NCBI GenBank assembly: GCA_002633025.1
Contig: NMRB01000310.1
Span: forward strand, 291,373-355,372
DNA: 64,000 nucleotides
Direction of reading: 5' to 3'
From: Notospermus geniculatus
Taxonomy: Eukaryota; Nemertea; Pilidiophora; Heteronemertea; Lineidae
The position numbers and the translations under genes are program-made. The notes under the pieces were generated by a model that searched no databases, was not told the origin of the DNA, and saw nothing but the letters and a program-made list of their open reading frames with translations. Numbering within the stretch: the first letter of the stretch is position 1; each line of letters starts with the position of its first letter. Below are positions 9,672 to 20,514 of this stretch, piece by piece.

Positions 9672-12421
9672 ATGGCTGAAAACGAAGAAATTAGTTGCGA
9701 AAGTGTTCATAAATTGGATGATTTTAAGGGATGGTCTGTTGAAGCTTTGAAAGATTATCTTTCAAAGCATGGTTTGATGGTTTCTGGTAGTAAAAGTGAG
9801 TTAGTTTCTAGAGTGTTTGTTGCGCATGAACTGAATCTTCCTGTGTTGCCAACTGAGGAAGAAAAGATTAGAGAGAGGAGAAAAGAATACCAGAGCCTGC
9901 TCTTTTTACCGGATGGATCAAGGATTCCAGATCCACTGCTACTGAAAGATGGCTGGCTTGGTGAAGACGTAGGAAAGGTTAAATGGCCCCCAATCTTTTA
10001 CCAGGACATTTGTTTTTTTCTGATGGTGGACCAGCCTGGGGAAAAGGACTTGACAATAAGAATTTTGAATCACTATAAGGAGGGCAAAGCCTACAACTAC
10101 TTCAGTAGGGAGTGGGTGAAGGAAATATTCATTCATCCACTGTCGCGCGAGAGTAAAGTGTGCTTGTTAAAAAACAAGTGCACTCCCAGTGAGAGAATTT
10201 CAGAGCCCGCATATGACATATGGATTTGTGTCAACAAAGATGATGGAAAAATTCTTCGGTCATACTGCAGTTGCACTGCTGGGTAAGTTATGTCTCAAAA
10301 TGAAACTTTTTGTCTCCATCTCCCAATGTTTGCCAAATCTCATTTAGCCAAAATATAAAAGAATTGTTTGGACCGTAGTCAGATTGTGATGAGTGACGAA
10401 GGTGATGAAAACCAAAAATTACAGTGTCTGACCTCATGTTTTTTTTTTGTTTTCAGTCTTGGTGGTACTTGCAACCACGTCGCAGGACTTTTGTTTCGTG
10501 TCGAGTATTGTGTCACCAGAGGTGAGACTAATTTAGCCTGTACTTCGAAACCCAGTGAGTGGAATCAGCCACCTGCCAATGTGGAGGTCCAGAAGAAGCC
10601 GATTCAAGAGCTGATAGTTGATTGGAACAAACCAAGGCATTCAAACAAGAAAGGCAATACATTTATAATCAATTTAATAATTTCTTAAGAACGGTACAAT
10701 TTCAAAATGGCATGTTCATTTAGTTGTCAATTTTAAGACAGTTCAATTTTGCAAAACTGCCTTCTGGTAGGCCTATTAAGCATTGGCGATATACACGTAT
10801 AACAATGATTTTCAACACTTTTGAGGGAAAAATACAGGTGGTATAGGCCTAAATATATATGTATATAATTATAACACCCATATATGTTTGTCATTTTTTT
10901 CCAGAACAAAGGCCAATGTACTCATCCAAAAAGAAGCTGTTTGACCCTGTCAAAACCAGGAAGCCACTGCCCCAGCTATCTGATTTTATCTCAATAATTG
11001 AGGACAACGCACCCGGAGCAGTCTGTCTGACAGCGATGCACATCGATATCAGACCACCGTCCACCAGTACACCTCAATCGGGTCCAGTGCCTGCCGAAGC
11101 AGAAGATTCATCTACATGTATCAATCAGAATGTGTCTCCACTGGATTCCGATAAGTTATTAGTACCACCCAGCATTATGGACTTGGCTGAGCAGTATATG
11201 TCACTAACCCCTACTCCAGATGTTGATGATTTTATAGCAAGTTTAACAATGTCGGACGAAGAAGCAAGGATCCTGGAAGTTGCAACCAGAGGGCAGCATA
11301 AAAATCCAGAGTGGATTAAGCAGAGGAGTGGTAGGATAACTGCCAGTAACTTCAGACGTGTCCACACCAGGATGGAGACCCTATCCAACCCAGAAAGTCG
11401 ACGTAACAAGAACACAGAGTCGCTAGTATCTACTTTGATGGGTTATGTGAAACCTTGCGAGAGCATTCCTTCTCTCAAATATGGACGGGAGATGGAATCT
11501 GTTGCCAGGCAGACATATATTAATTCACAAATAAAAACCCATATGAACTTAGCTGTTTCTGAAAGTGGTTTGCTTGTCGATGTGGATTTCCCCTTTCTTG
11601 GGGCAAGTCCAGATTCCTTTGTAAGTTGTGACTGTTGTGGTGATGGATTGCTTGAGATCAAATGCCCATATTCTATTGCTCATCTATCACCACAGGAAGG
11701 TAAGTTAGAATATCTCAAGCATGATGAAGAAGGAAAATTACACTTGAATGTTAATCATTACTATTACACACAAATTCAAGGGCAAATGGCCCTGGCAAAG
11801 AAATCTTGGTGTGACTTCTTTGTTTACACAGCCCACGGCTTCTTTCTGCAGCGAGTCAGGTTTGATCAAGAATACTGGAATCAAGTTTGCCTAAATTTAG
11901 TAAAGTTTTTCAGTGAGCATTTGGCAAAGGAAATCCTTTTCAGGCAAATTAAGGCCAAGATAGATGCAGAAACTCCGAGAGTGGATCTTCCTTCAACATG
12001 TTCCGAGTCTCCAGCAGTCCCACCAAAGGTGTCATCTCCTGTAACAGCTCAAGAATCGTCATCTGCACCACCTCAAGATTCATCACAGCCTCCATCACAT
12101 GACAGTTCAAAGTCTGGCAGGGCAAAGCGCGGAAAGGGGAAAGGGAAGGCAAAGGGTAAAGCTCCAGCAAAGTTATTCAAAAAACCTGCATATATTTGTA
12201 AAATTTGTGGTCAAGAATGTGTCAATGTGCCAAAAACTTTCAGAGAAAACAGTATTCAGTGTGATGAATGTTCACTATGGTATCACATGCTGTGTGCTCA
12301 GATTTACCATGAGGATGATGTCCCATCTGATGAGTGGATGTGTTTCAGTTGTCTAGCCAAATTTAGAGAACAAGCAAGTAAGGCACCCAAGAAGCAATTA
12401 CTTTCTATTGGCATTCAATAA
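9672..12421 (+). CDS. SAP-SWIM-YqaJ-PHD nuclease of the transposon, three exons
   Basis: Three exons join in phase: 9672-10282, 10457-10653 and 10905-12421, giving about 774 residues. Intron 1 is GT-AG; intron 2 appears to be GC-AG (donor at 10654). In order: a SAP-type DNA-binding motif (about residues 15-54), a SWIM zinc finger formed across intron 1 (C199-x-C201 and C209-x-H211), a YqaJ/lambda-exonuclease-like domain (about 405-595) with D506, E520-x-K522 and Q562, a Ser/Pro-rich linker, a Lys/Gly-rich basic stretch, and a C-terminal PHD-like Cys/His finger (about 700-755). The family resects DNA ends or acts with recombinases. Here it probably processes DNA or chromatin during transposition; that role is inferred. 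The ATG at 9672 is in context 'accATGG'. It converges on the transposase gene. Confidence 0.88.
10283..10456 (+). other. Intron 1 of the YqaJ-type gene
   Basis: It runs from GTAAGT at 10283 to the polypyrimidine-AG at 10456. It splits a Gly codon between the two halves of the SWIM finger; joining restores the C-x-C...C-x-H pattern, which supports the call. Confidence 0.85.
10654..10904 (+). other. Intron 2 of the YqaJ-type gene, probable GC-AG
   Basis: No GT donor lies before the in-frame stop at 10686. GCAATA at 10654 follows AAAG, and the acceptor TTTTTTTCCAG ends at 10904. Splicing there keeps frame and yields a Lys-Lys-Glu-Gln junction. Confidence 0.65.
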
Positions 12422-12901
12422 GGTTGCGAATGCTTGATTCTCTGCCAAGGAAAAGCACACTTCTGGTTAATTGCTTTGTAAAGAGTCTATTGTATAGTCT
12501 TCATATTGTAAAGAGTCTTTTCTAGAGTTTCATATTGTAAAGTTCCAGCCCGGAAGACCCGATAGGGGTCGAAAATGGGCAAATATTCTGGAAATTCACT
12601 TCCTGCATATTTTCACTTTCTGAACCATTTTCTAAACAAATTTTTATCTCCCTGCTTTTCAATAACGAGAAATATTGTTTTACCCTCTGCCTTCAGTACA
12701 TCCGTCCATTGCAACTGATTTTCACAAAAGCTTCTGTTCACTTTCTGAGGCATTTGATTTTCACAAAAACACTTGTCCTTGAATTTCTGTGTAATAGTAA
12801 TGATTAACATTCAAGTTTACAGTGTGAACCACATAATAACAGGTTGATGACTACATAAAGTCATTGATACAGGTCAATACATCATGATGTACGAATCCTG
12901 G

Positions 12902-13156
12902 AAAAATGTTTCTGGTCCACTAAATCAAGTTGTTTTCCTTCCTAGAAATTTTTCCCCAATCCAATTCAATGTCAGTGTAATACAGCTTCTGTTTCAAATT
13001 TCATTTCACAGAGCCACTTGCGCTTTGGAATCACATGTATTCATGTGAAATGAGATTTGTAACTGGAGCAGCTGGACACAGACAATGAATTGGATTGAGG
13101 AAAAAGGTCATAGAAAGAAAACTAACTTGATGATGTGGACCAGAAACATTTTGCCA
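12902..13156. repeat. Large foldback (about 110-bp arms) between the two transposon genes
   Basis: Arms about 12902-13020 and 13045-13156 are diverged complements ('aaaatgtttctggtcca' at the outside), with a further small palindrome around 13030-13045. It may be a nested element or a structured 3' region. Confidence 0.7.
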
Positions 13157-13194
13157 CCATTGTAGTTGTACAACTTGAAATTATCAAATCTGCC

Positions 13195-13505
13195 ATGCCA
13201 GGTACACTTGTAAAATGCTTTTAAGAACTTGTCCAGTCATATTTGCACTCATTTTACCTTGCAATTGAACCTAAACGCACACAACAAATTGGCCAGTTCA
13301 GTGTGCATGCCAATAAATGGCTGACCGACTTTTAATAGGACTTGTTCAGGTCTAAGAACTGATTCAAGATAATCATGTAATCATGCACACGTAACTGGTT
13401 TATTTCTGGTTTGTGGTTAGGTTCCATTGTAAGGTAAAATGAGTGCAAATATGATTGGACATTCTGAAAAAGCACTTTACAGTTCTTAAAACATGTAAAA
13501 TTTCA
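13195..13505. repeat. Second foldback between the two transposon genes
   Basis: Arms about 13205-13290 and 13405-13500 share 'tatttgcactcattttacc' in inverted orientation with moderate divergence. No target duplication was resolved. Confidence 0.65.
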
Positions 13506-13523
13506 AAATGACATGTACATTTA

Positions 13524-13687
13524 CACTCTTGGAAAAAAAGTAAATGGACAGCAGTTTTTCTTGAATATCTCTAAACCAATGCAATATAGGAAACTGAGTC
13601 TAACATATGTGATAGCATAAGCAACTTTCCTGGCTATCTGATGATATCAAAGAAAAACTGCTGTCCATTTACTTTTCTCCATGAGTG
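13524..13687. mobile_element. 164-bp MITE with TA duplication
   Basis: Inverted ends CACTCTTGGAAAAAAAGTAA and its partner enclose about 164 bp, flanked by TA at 13522-13523 and 13688-13689. TA duplication and CA-starting ends fit a Tc1/mariner-derived MITE. The remnant at 1000-1976 is the same family. Confidence 0.8.
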
Positions 13688-13743
13688 TACATGTATTGTA
13701 CAATGTACATGGGTTGGAGAATAGATATCCAGTTATTCAGAGG

Positions 13744-15591
13744 CTAACTGCACAGAGGTGGGAGAAGATTGCATAATGCACAACAAATAATTAGTATGTC
13801 ATCCAGCTGTGGAAGAACAGAGATGGGTATCTCATACTTCAAAATACGAAAGGTTTTAACTCTCTGAATAGCCTGCTCTACAAAGATTCTTGTATTAGCA
13901 ATTGCTTTGGTCTTTTTTACTTCGGCTTGGGTCATTTGCTCGCGACCTTTACGAGCAGGCGGTATATGCAAGTAGCATAACTTCAAAGCCAAATCCTCCT
14001 GGATGTGGAAACCTCGATCTGCCATGACCTCTTCATATGGCTCTAGAATATCTAAAAAGCCTGATTTTTGAGTAATGTAACGGTCACTCACCCTTCCACC
14101 CCATGTTTTTGAAATGTACTGGATGTGCCCAGTAGGAGTGATGCTAAGTAGAAATTTGCAAGTGTTGTGGTGCTTGTATGAAGACCAGGTGGAGATCTGG
14201 ATAACTGGATCTTGTGGTGTTTCAATGAACACCTCCGAGCAATCAATGATGTGTTTGACTCGAGGAAATTTTTTGAATGCTTTTGGGAGGTTTTCAAAAA
14301 CCACTTCCTTTGTTGGAGCAAATACCAGCTTTTGTAGAGTGTTGGCTAGGAATTTAATCCATGTAGTTAAGATCTTTGAGCAGACACCTTTGCTTATCCC
14401 AAACCTGTCACCTAGGTCTTCTTCGAGCAGCCCCAAACGCAAACGCATCAATGTCATTAGGAACTCGTCCTTTGCAGACAGATTTCTGGACTTGTGGCGC
14501 TTTGGAGTCATTTTATACTTGCGTTTCACCAATGTGCTCACCACCTGAGGCCCTTTCCAATAGCGAAGTGTTGAAGCTGCAGGTTCTATGAGGTTGAACA
14601 GAGCATCAAACATGTCCCTGTTTGGTAGACCAGTATAAAACTTGATTTTACTATCAGTTACCAACAGGGTATGGGAAAATCTCTGTGTTTTCAAAGTCTC
14701 AGTTTTTTTCGGGGTTGCAAGAGTTTCTAGAATTTTTATTCTGTCCTTCAGTCTCTGTATCTCTTGGTCCTTCTCGGAACATGGATCACATCTCACTGGG
14801 TCTTCATATTCCACATTATTGTCCAATGCAGGATCATACATGTCCCAATCATCGAGGTCTACATCCATAGGGTCAACCGAATCTGAAACAACATTGTCAC
14901 ATTTAGGCCCTGATACGTATACACCAGAATCATGAGAATCTTTTGGAACTGATCCTGACAATGAACTGATCGGTACACTGGAATCATGAGAATCTTTTGG
15001 AACTGATCCTGACAATGAACTGATCGGTACACTGGAATCATGAGAATGTTTTGGAACTGATCCTGAAAATGAACTGATCGGTACACTGGAATCATGAGAA
15101 TTGTTCGGAACTGATCCTGACAGTGACATGGAAGAAGTAGCATTTTCCCGTGGTTCAGTTTTTCTCCGTTTCTGTTTGTGAATCAGACTTGTATAAGAAG
15201 TGACAGTTGGTCTCTTCACTGTCAGTACTGTTACTCTCTCAAGTGGATAACCCAAGTTACATGTAGGATATGGGTTCTCTGCCGACGGGAATCCATCCAC
15301 AAAATGGTCTGAACAAATACAAGAGTTATACTTTTCAGGTTTCCATGGTCGCTTATCTTTACGTAATCTGTTGACAAGTTTAGTCCACTTTTCACACACT
15401 GCAGGCTCCTTAGGGAATGGAAACAAGCGATATGGTGGTGGACATGAACATCCTTCCTCACCAAAGTAAACATCATGTAATGTACACACACGTGATCTCC
15501 ACAGTCTTAGGCGTTTTTCTCCATTATGGCAGCCAGTCATGGCACACACACTTTTGACATACGGCATTATGCAGCAAGCTACATGTAACAT
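13744..15591 (-). CDS. THAP-domain DDE transposase of the 7.3 kb transposon
   Basis: A 615-codon uninterrupted frame. The N-terminus is a THAP-like C2CH zinc finger (roughly residues 9-100; Cys pair in VCAMTGC, then the conserved Trp, FPFP and CSDHF motifs). THAP domains usually start 'MP..C', so the internal Met at 15567 is a likely alternative start to 15591. Four 18-residue repeats (about 155-225) and an acidic region follow, then a short coiled coil (about 275-295) and a HARBI1/DDE_Tnp_4 catalytic domain with Asp near 450 (IIDCSE), Asp near 524 (MADRGF) and Glu near 570 (RIFVEQ). The protein would bind the terminal repeats and catalyse cut-and-paste transposition in the nucleus. All three catalytic residues are present. 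Confidence 0.9.
   Translation of the reverse strand: MLHVACCIMPYVKSVCAMTGCHNGEKRLRLWRSRVCTLHDVYFGEEGCSCPPPYRLFPFPKEPAVCEKWTKLVNRLRKDKRPWKPEKYNSCICSDHFVDGFPSAENPYPTCNLGYPLERVTVLTVKRPTVTSYTSLIHKQKRRKTEPRENATSSMSLSGSVPNNSHDSSVPISSFSGSVPKHSHDSSVPISSLSGSVPKDSHDSSVPISSLSGSVPKDSHDSGVYVSGPKCDNVVSDSVDPMDVDLDDWDMYDPALDNNVEYEDPVRCDPCSEKDQEIQRLKDRIKILETLATPKKTETLKTQRFSHTLLVTDSKIKFYTGLPNRDMFDALFNLIEPAASTLRYWKGPQVVSTLVKRKYKMTPKRHKSRNLSAKDEFLMTLMRLRLGLLEEDLGDRFGISKGVCSKILTTWIKFLANTLQKLVFAPTKEVVFENLPKAFKKFPRVKHIIDCSEVFIETPQDPVIQISTWSSYKHHNTCKFLLSITPTGHIQYISKTWGGRVSDRYITQKSGFLDILEPYEEVMADRGFHIQEDLALKLCYLHIPPARKGREQMTQAEVKKTKAIANTRIFVEQAIQRVKTFRILKYEIPISVLPQLDDILIICCALCNLLPPLCS
14915..15135 (-). repeat. In-frame 54-bp tandem repeat within the transposase gene
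   Basis: Four units of 54 bases encode SGSVPKDSHDSSVPISSL-type repeats. The last two units are nearly identical. The repeats form a Ser-rich linker between the THAP and DDE domains, with likely copy-number variation between element copies. Confidence 0.9.
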
Positions 15592-16581
15592 CTATTATAA
15601 ATCTAGTCTATGTGCAGCAGGAAGCTGTGCGAAACCCAACACCGACAACAATCTGTGTAGTTCATCTCCTAAAAAGGAAAAGATAAGTATAATACATGTA
15701 TGGCAAAGGTAATCATAAAAAAACACATGCCGAAACATGTGCACCACATTCTAGGTACAAATTACATTCATTCATTCAATGTTTTGTTCCTGTTATTTAA
15801 TCACTCACCCTCTGCATGCTAGGAACCTCGGTACATTCCAAAGACAGATCCGAGGTTTCCTTTTCTCCTGCTTTTCCTCTTTTCTATCTGCACTAGGCCC
15901 TATATAGTTTATTGTATCCAACTGTATACTGGTAGCTACTGGTACAGCAGCATACGCATCCCGTCAGCTACCCTTCCGATGAATTTGTAAGATTATTTCA
16001 AGGACTCAACAGCTCAATAAACTAAGTATTTTGCCACTATTTGGAATTTTGTTATTTTATTACCAAAGTAAAGTCAGTTTAGTTCAGGCCTTTGGCTTTT
16101 TGGGTTCGTCGTTGTGTGGAGTGGAGTGGGTGTGTTCAGTTCAGCAGTTCAGTAGGCCTAGCAATACATGAATAGCATGCCTAGTACTAGGCTACCTACC
16201 TAAAGTGGAGGGGGACATGGGGGAGGGGTCACAGGCCTGAGAACGGACCCTACAACAAATGTTGACCCCCCATACTAGCCTAGGCCTAAAATAATACACT
16301 ACAGCATGTACAGTATGCCTACTGTGCACATGGTGCATAGATACATACATGATGCACTGCAAAATGCACTGCAGTGCAGGCCTTTATTCATATTTTGGTG
16401 GGTTGCCTACTGAAACACACTTTTCACAGGAATCGAACCAAATATTATTATCTTCAAGGATACCAACGGTATCTCCACGTTATGTATATTTACCTTTTTC
16501 AAGTTCTGATGAATGTACATAAAAAAGGACTGTTTTATTTTAGCTTCTTCATGTTTTTGTAAACTTGCACCATTTTATTTT

Positions 16582-16745
16582 TGTATTCAACCTCGATCTA
16601 GGAAAATTTTACCTCACTCCTGGTAGTGAGGTTGAAAAGCAATCTCGCTCCTAGGAATTACACCTGGAGGCGAGGTATACCGGAAATGGCCGTGTCATAC
16701 CGCTACTAGGGGCGCTGTGATCGCTGCGAGTTGTGAAATCGGTGT
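16582..16745 (-). repeat. Right terminal inverted repeat of the 7.3 kb transposon
   Basis: Reverse complement of 9450-9615. The terminal CGGTGT is followed by AT. Confidence 0.88.
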
Positions 16746-17928
16746 ATTATTATATAATCGTCCCAGGCTTCCAGCCAATCAGATCTCAATATAGTGATGT
16801 CATTGTTCTATATATAGATACATGTATGACGACGGGGAGGGCGGAATCTGCTCATCCTGGCTGATCATTTAGATGCAACTTCATTTTTGTTTTTTTTTTT
16901 CTATTTTCGTGTCTTTTAACAATTGTCAATCAGACTGAAATATAGAGAGGGATTGTGTTCATTTCAAATATAGGCCTATCTGGGAAATAGCGAAAATGTC
17001 TTTTTTTTGGAAACATACAATAATTTTCAACGTTTTGTGCTCTAAATATCAGATACACCTTGCTAGTTTCCGGACTGGGAAACGTTTATTGACTAAGAGG
17101 AGCTAAAATGGTAGCTTTCCTCATCTGCTAAGAAATACCGAACTCAAGGCAATATTTGCATCCATCTAAAAGCGTCGTCTGCCAACTGCAGGCCAAGCAG
17201 AGTTAATTTCTCCGGTTTACATACCTTGTGATACATCCTTGTAATCCGTTGCGTAGAAATATCGTAGGCCTATGCAAATTTGTCACCACACAAGGAATTG
17301 ATAACACATCCGAGGAGATTAAATCAAGTTCAAGTCCTCGAGAATCCTTCGATTTTAAAAACACACCACAAATTCACTGGCAGTCTCATTTTCACGGTAG
17401 CCAACTCCCGTCTGAGTCTGTGACGTGATCAATGATTCGTCTGGGTCATTTGCCAGAGCGGCTCACATTTCGTTGGAATGCGCATGTTTATTAGGTCTAC
17501 GTTATTTCTACCCATCAGCACAAGATGGCATTACTGTTCACTTGCACGGAATGCTATTAATGAAAGTTGTATTTTGAGGGCGGTTGACGACGGAGGTGAT
17601 GATTTCGTCACATTTTTGAAAAAAAAACAATTCCACAAAGCCAGTCAGATATCCATGATGACATACATTATCATGATGTAAGCTTTCAACTGCATTTGCC
17701 GAATCTATATCCTATATTCTAATTTGACTCATAATACATAAACTACCGGTAACCTGGTGACTGGAGAGTGCTTCTTGGTTGGATATTGTCTTCACTGAGA
17801 TTCACGGAATATCTTCCTTGAATATGAAGAGATTTCTCAGCATTCCCTTTAGGTACTGGAAGAAATGTCCTAGTTGTTTTTATTGCTTCACAACTGTGTA
17901 GTATTTCACCAGTGTAACATCTATCAGT
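16746..17928. other. Intergenic, nothing recognised
   Basis: No exon with a splice context or family signature was found. A 65-codon - frame at 17743-17940 has no recognisable motif. Confidence 0.5.
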
Positions 17929-18525
17929 GGGTGAGGTCAAATATTTGGACTAAGCCAAAACTGAGATAATCGGAGTTTTAACCCGCTTGGTAGGTTTTAA
18001 TCTGAACTCCTAAACCCTGCCTCAGATTAAGACTTCATTAAAACTTAGTTAAAACCTAGATAAAACCCAGACTAAAACTTGGTTAAAACCCTTGATTCAT
18101 GGAATCTGTTCTTGGCCTTTATTTAGTCGATGATGTCTCTGTATTGGCTCTCTAGTACAGGGAGGTGTACTGTCAAAGTTTTCCGCTATTTGGAGTGCTA
18201 TGGCTTGTAACTGCAATAGCAACCATAGCTGCAACCTTAATCCAAACATTTGACCTCTGCAGGTTTTAGTCTGGTTTCAGTCCCTAGGGACTAAAACCTC
18301 ACCCAATTCATTTTCCATTAAAATTTTTAAAACTTCAGCTTCCTGCTGGGATTAACAAAGTTTTATCTAGAGAAATTTTAATACCCAGGTTTTAAAACTT
18401 TCTTAAGACAGTTTTAAGCGGGTTTTAAGATAAAACATGGAGGGAGGTCAAATATTGGTTTTAGTCTAAAACTTTTTTAAGACTTGGCATTAAAACCTGA
18501 CTAAGCCGAATATTTGACCTCACCC
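17929..18525. mobile_element. 597-bp MITE with GGGTGAGGTCAAATATT ends
   Basis: The 17-bp inverted ends (17929-17945; 18509-18525) are flanked by AGT on both sides (17926-17928; 18526-18528). The interior is rich in TTAAAACC/GGTTTTAA subrepeats in both orientations. A 3-bp duplication suits PIF/Harbinger-type MITEs, but AGT is atypical for that group. Confidence 0.75.
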
Positions 18526-18665
18526 AGTGTTTCTGTTTTTGAATGTCCCCCTCTTTGTATTGCCCTATTGAACAGTCACGGTCTCTCTAGCTACCTGCCA
18601 GTCGTCAGTAGTCGTCAGTACGTTTCACATTGTGATCAGTGGGGTGGTGGTGTGGGGGGGGGGGG

Positions 18666-18959
18666 NNNNNNNNNNNNNNNNNNNNNNNNNNNNNNNNNNN
18701 NNNNNNNNNNNNNNNNNNNNNNNNNNNNNNNNNNNNNNNNNNNNNNNNNNNNNNNNNNNNNNNNNNNNNNNNNNNNNNNNNNNNNNNNNNNNNNNNNNNN
18801 NNNNNNNNNNNNNNNNNNNNNNNNNNNNNNNNNNNNNNNNNNNNNNNNNNNNNNNNNNNNNNNNNNNNNNNNNNNNNNNNNNNNNNNNNNNNNNNNNNNN
18901 NNNNNNNNNNNNNNNNNNNNNNNNNNNNNNNNNNNNNNNNNNNNNNNNNNNNNNNNNNN
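18666..18959. other. Assembly gap (294 N) between G runs
   Basis: The gap is bounded by poly-G on both sides. The text 'tgatcagtggggg' occurs before it and after it, so it may hide a collapsed or duplicated segment. Confidence 0.95.
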
Positions 18960-18985
18960 GGGGGGGGGGGGGATCGAATACTGCA

Positions 18986-19122
18986 GTATCTCTACTTGTG
19001 ATCAGTGGGGGTATAGTTCATTGAAGTAACAGCTAGACTCTACATTGAAGTGGACTTGGTTGTACACAATACAGCTATTACTTTCACCGACCATACCCCC
19101 ACTGATCACAATGTGGAGATAC
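18986..19122. repeat. 29-bp inverted repeat next to the gap
   Basis: Arms 18986-19014 and 19093-19122 are complementary around 'gatcagtgggggtat'. A third partial copy at 18630-18650 lies on the other side of the gap. Confidence 0.7.
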
Positions 19123-20442
19123 TATCTTTCACCACTAGAGGGCAGTATGCTCATGTTACGATTCGTAAACAAGCGTCATACCTTATATCATCTTCACTCG
19201 TCTGATTCGCTCCTCGCTCTAGTTCTTGGATTTCAAAAAAAAGACGGCTGTGCATCACGAAGAGTTTATTCAGTTGACAAAGAGTTTAAAGTGAGCAGTT
19301 AACCCCTGACATAAAAAGTAGATAAATAAACTATATACTAAATGCTGTACAGTATATTTTTACACAGTTCAGTAGATCAATACAGTAGGCCTATATTTTA
19401 TTTACATATTTTTTATACAGTTCAGTTACATCTTTGTACATTATTGTGTAGACCGTACCAGGAGTATTCAGAAGAACACAACATAAAGTCAGGTTTTGCC
19501 AAAACAGATTTGACTCGCACACCTGTTGTTCTGAATTCCTTTTTTGGACTTGCTTACAGCTCGCCCAAGGCGAAATGACAGTTTGTACGCGAGATAAACA
19601 AGCCCCTTGGGACGTTTGTTACTTGCACGCGGGTGTCTACTTTTGTACGTTGGTTAAACGTCTGGTGATCTAATCACTCTTTATAAAATGCTGTCTGACT
19701 TGAACGTGCGATTATCCCCTGTTTAGTCAGCGTTTTTGCTAGTTAGTCGAAAAAGACCCTTAGTAGAAAAACACCCTTTATGAATATGGCCCTATAATTT
19801 TGTATCCTGGGCCGAGGATGAACATTTGACAAGAATTTTGAGTGAACCACGAGGCGCCCACGACCAGTGCCCTCTATCAACGGGTGGTGGAGACTAACCA
19901 CTGTAATTTGTGACAGGGATCATAGTCCCCGTGGAAGCAAAGTCCAGGCCTTACTTAGGCCCTTACTGCCCGGTCAACCCGCAGTTTTCCGTTGTGAAGG
20001 ATAATGTCACTAACCCTGAGCAATACCTAACAAAGCCATAATGCGGACATACATCTCGAGGACACTGGCCCCTGTCACACCGGTTCATTCTCACAGCTTG
20101 CACACTTTATTTACAAATTCTAATTCCCAAAAGAAGTACAACCAGTCACAGCTCCTCCTATTGGCAGTAATTCTGCGGGTTCAACATTGAATGGTTACTA
20201 TGTTAGGCGGCGTATCATAGGCTGTTCGCTTGTGGCGTTGTGAACTTATGCAAAAGAATGAGCATGTTCATTCCCTATGTTCCCAGTCAAGAGGGCATAT
20301 GTGTCGTGAACAATGGGAAAGGTTGGCACGGTATACAGCCTATGGGAACGACAAATAAGCCAAACAAAGGTTCATTGTCTACGTGACACCGACACTGGTT
20401 TTGCCTCCTGAAATAACCATACATATTTATTCTATTCCACAG
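19123..20442. other. Intergenic, nothing recognised
   Basis: No supported exon or element boundary. Confidence 0.5.
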
Positions 20443-20514
20443 TATTGACCAATGGCTGAGCTGTATGCTGTTTTCAACGATCGGACAGGACAAGGCCTAA
20501 TGGCCGATGACGAG
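20443..20514 (+). CDS. Candidate short coding exon, unknown protein
   Basis: The segment follows a pyrimidine-rich acceptor ending CACAG at 20442 and stops at a strong GTAAGT donor (20515). An ATG at 20452 opens 21 codons starting MAELYAVFNDR and ending MADDE, with a phase-0 donor. It has the form of a first coding exon preceded by a 5'-UTR intron. No continuation was identified downstream, and the family is not recognised. Confidence 0.4.

Larger units (their letters stand above)
12422..13743. other. Convergent intergenic region of the transposon
   Basis: It has no gene. It holds two large foldbacks and one MITE, listed separately, and a decayed copy of the dispersed gacccc/ggggtc motif at 12545-12592. 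Confidence 0.7.
9450..16745. mobile_element. Complete two-gene DNA transposon (YqaJ nuclease + THAP/DDE transposase), 7.3 kb
   Basis: Inverted repeats of about 165 bp (9450-9615 and 16582-16745) begin ACACCGATTTCACAACTCGC and are flanked on both sides by AT (9448-9449; 16746-16747), consistent with a 2-bp target duplication. Two long genes converge inside: 9672-12421 (+) and 13744-15591 (-). Both frames are open and the catalytic residues are present, so the copy may be autonomous. From memory, a HARBI1-type transposase paired with a YqaJ protein and 2-bp duplications matches the ISL2EU group related to PIF/Harbinger; that label needs a Repbase comparison. A small TA-flanked MITE (13524-13687) has inserted between the genes. 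Confidence 0.88.

Noticed and set aside
14114-14935. + frames of 71-144 codons
   Set aside because: Antisense shadows of the DDE transposase gene.
18514-19029. + frames of 120-171 codons
   Set aside because: Mostly unknown residues from the 294-N gap.
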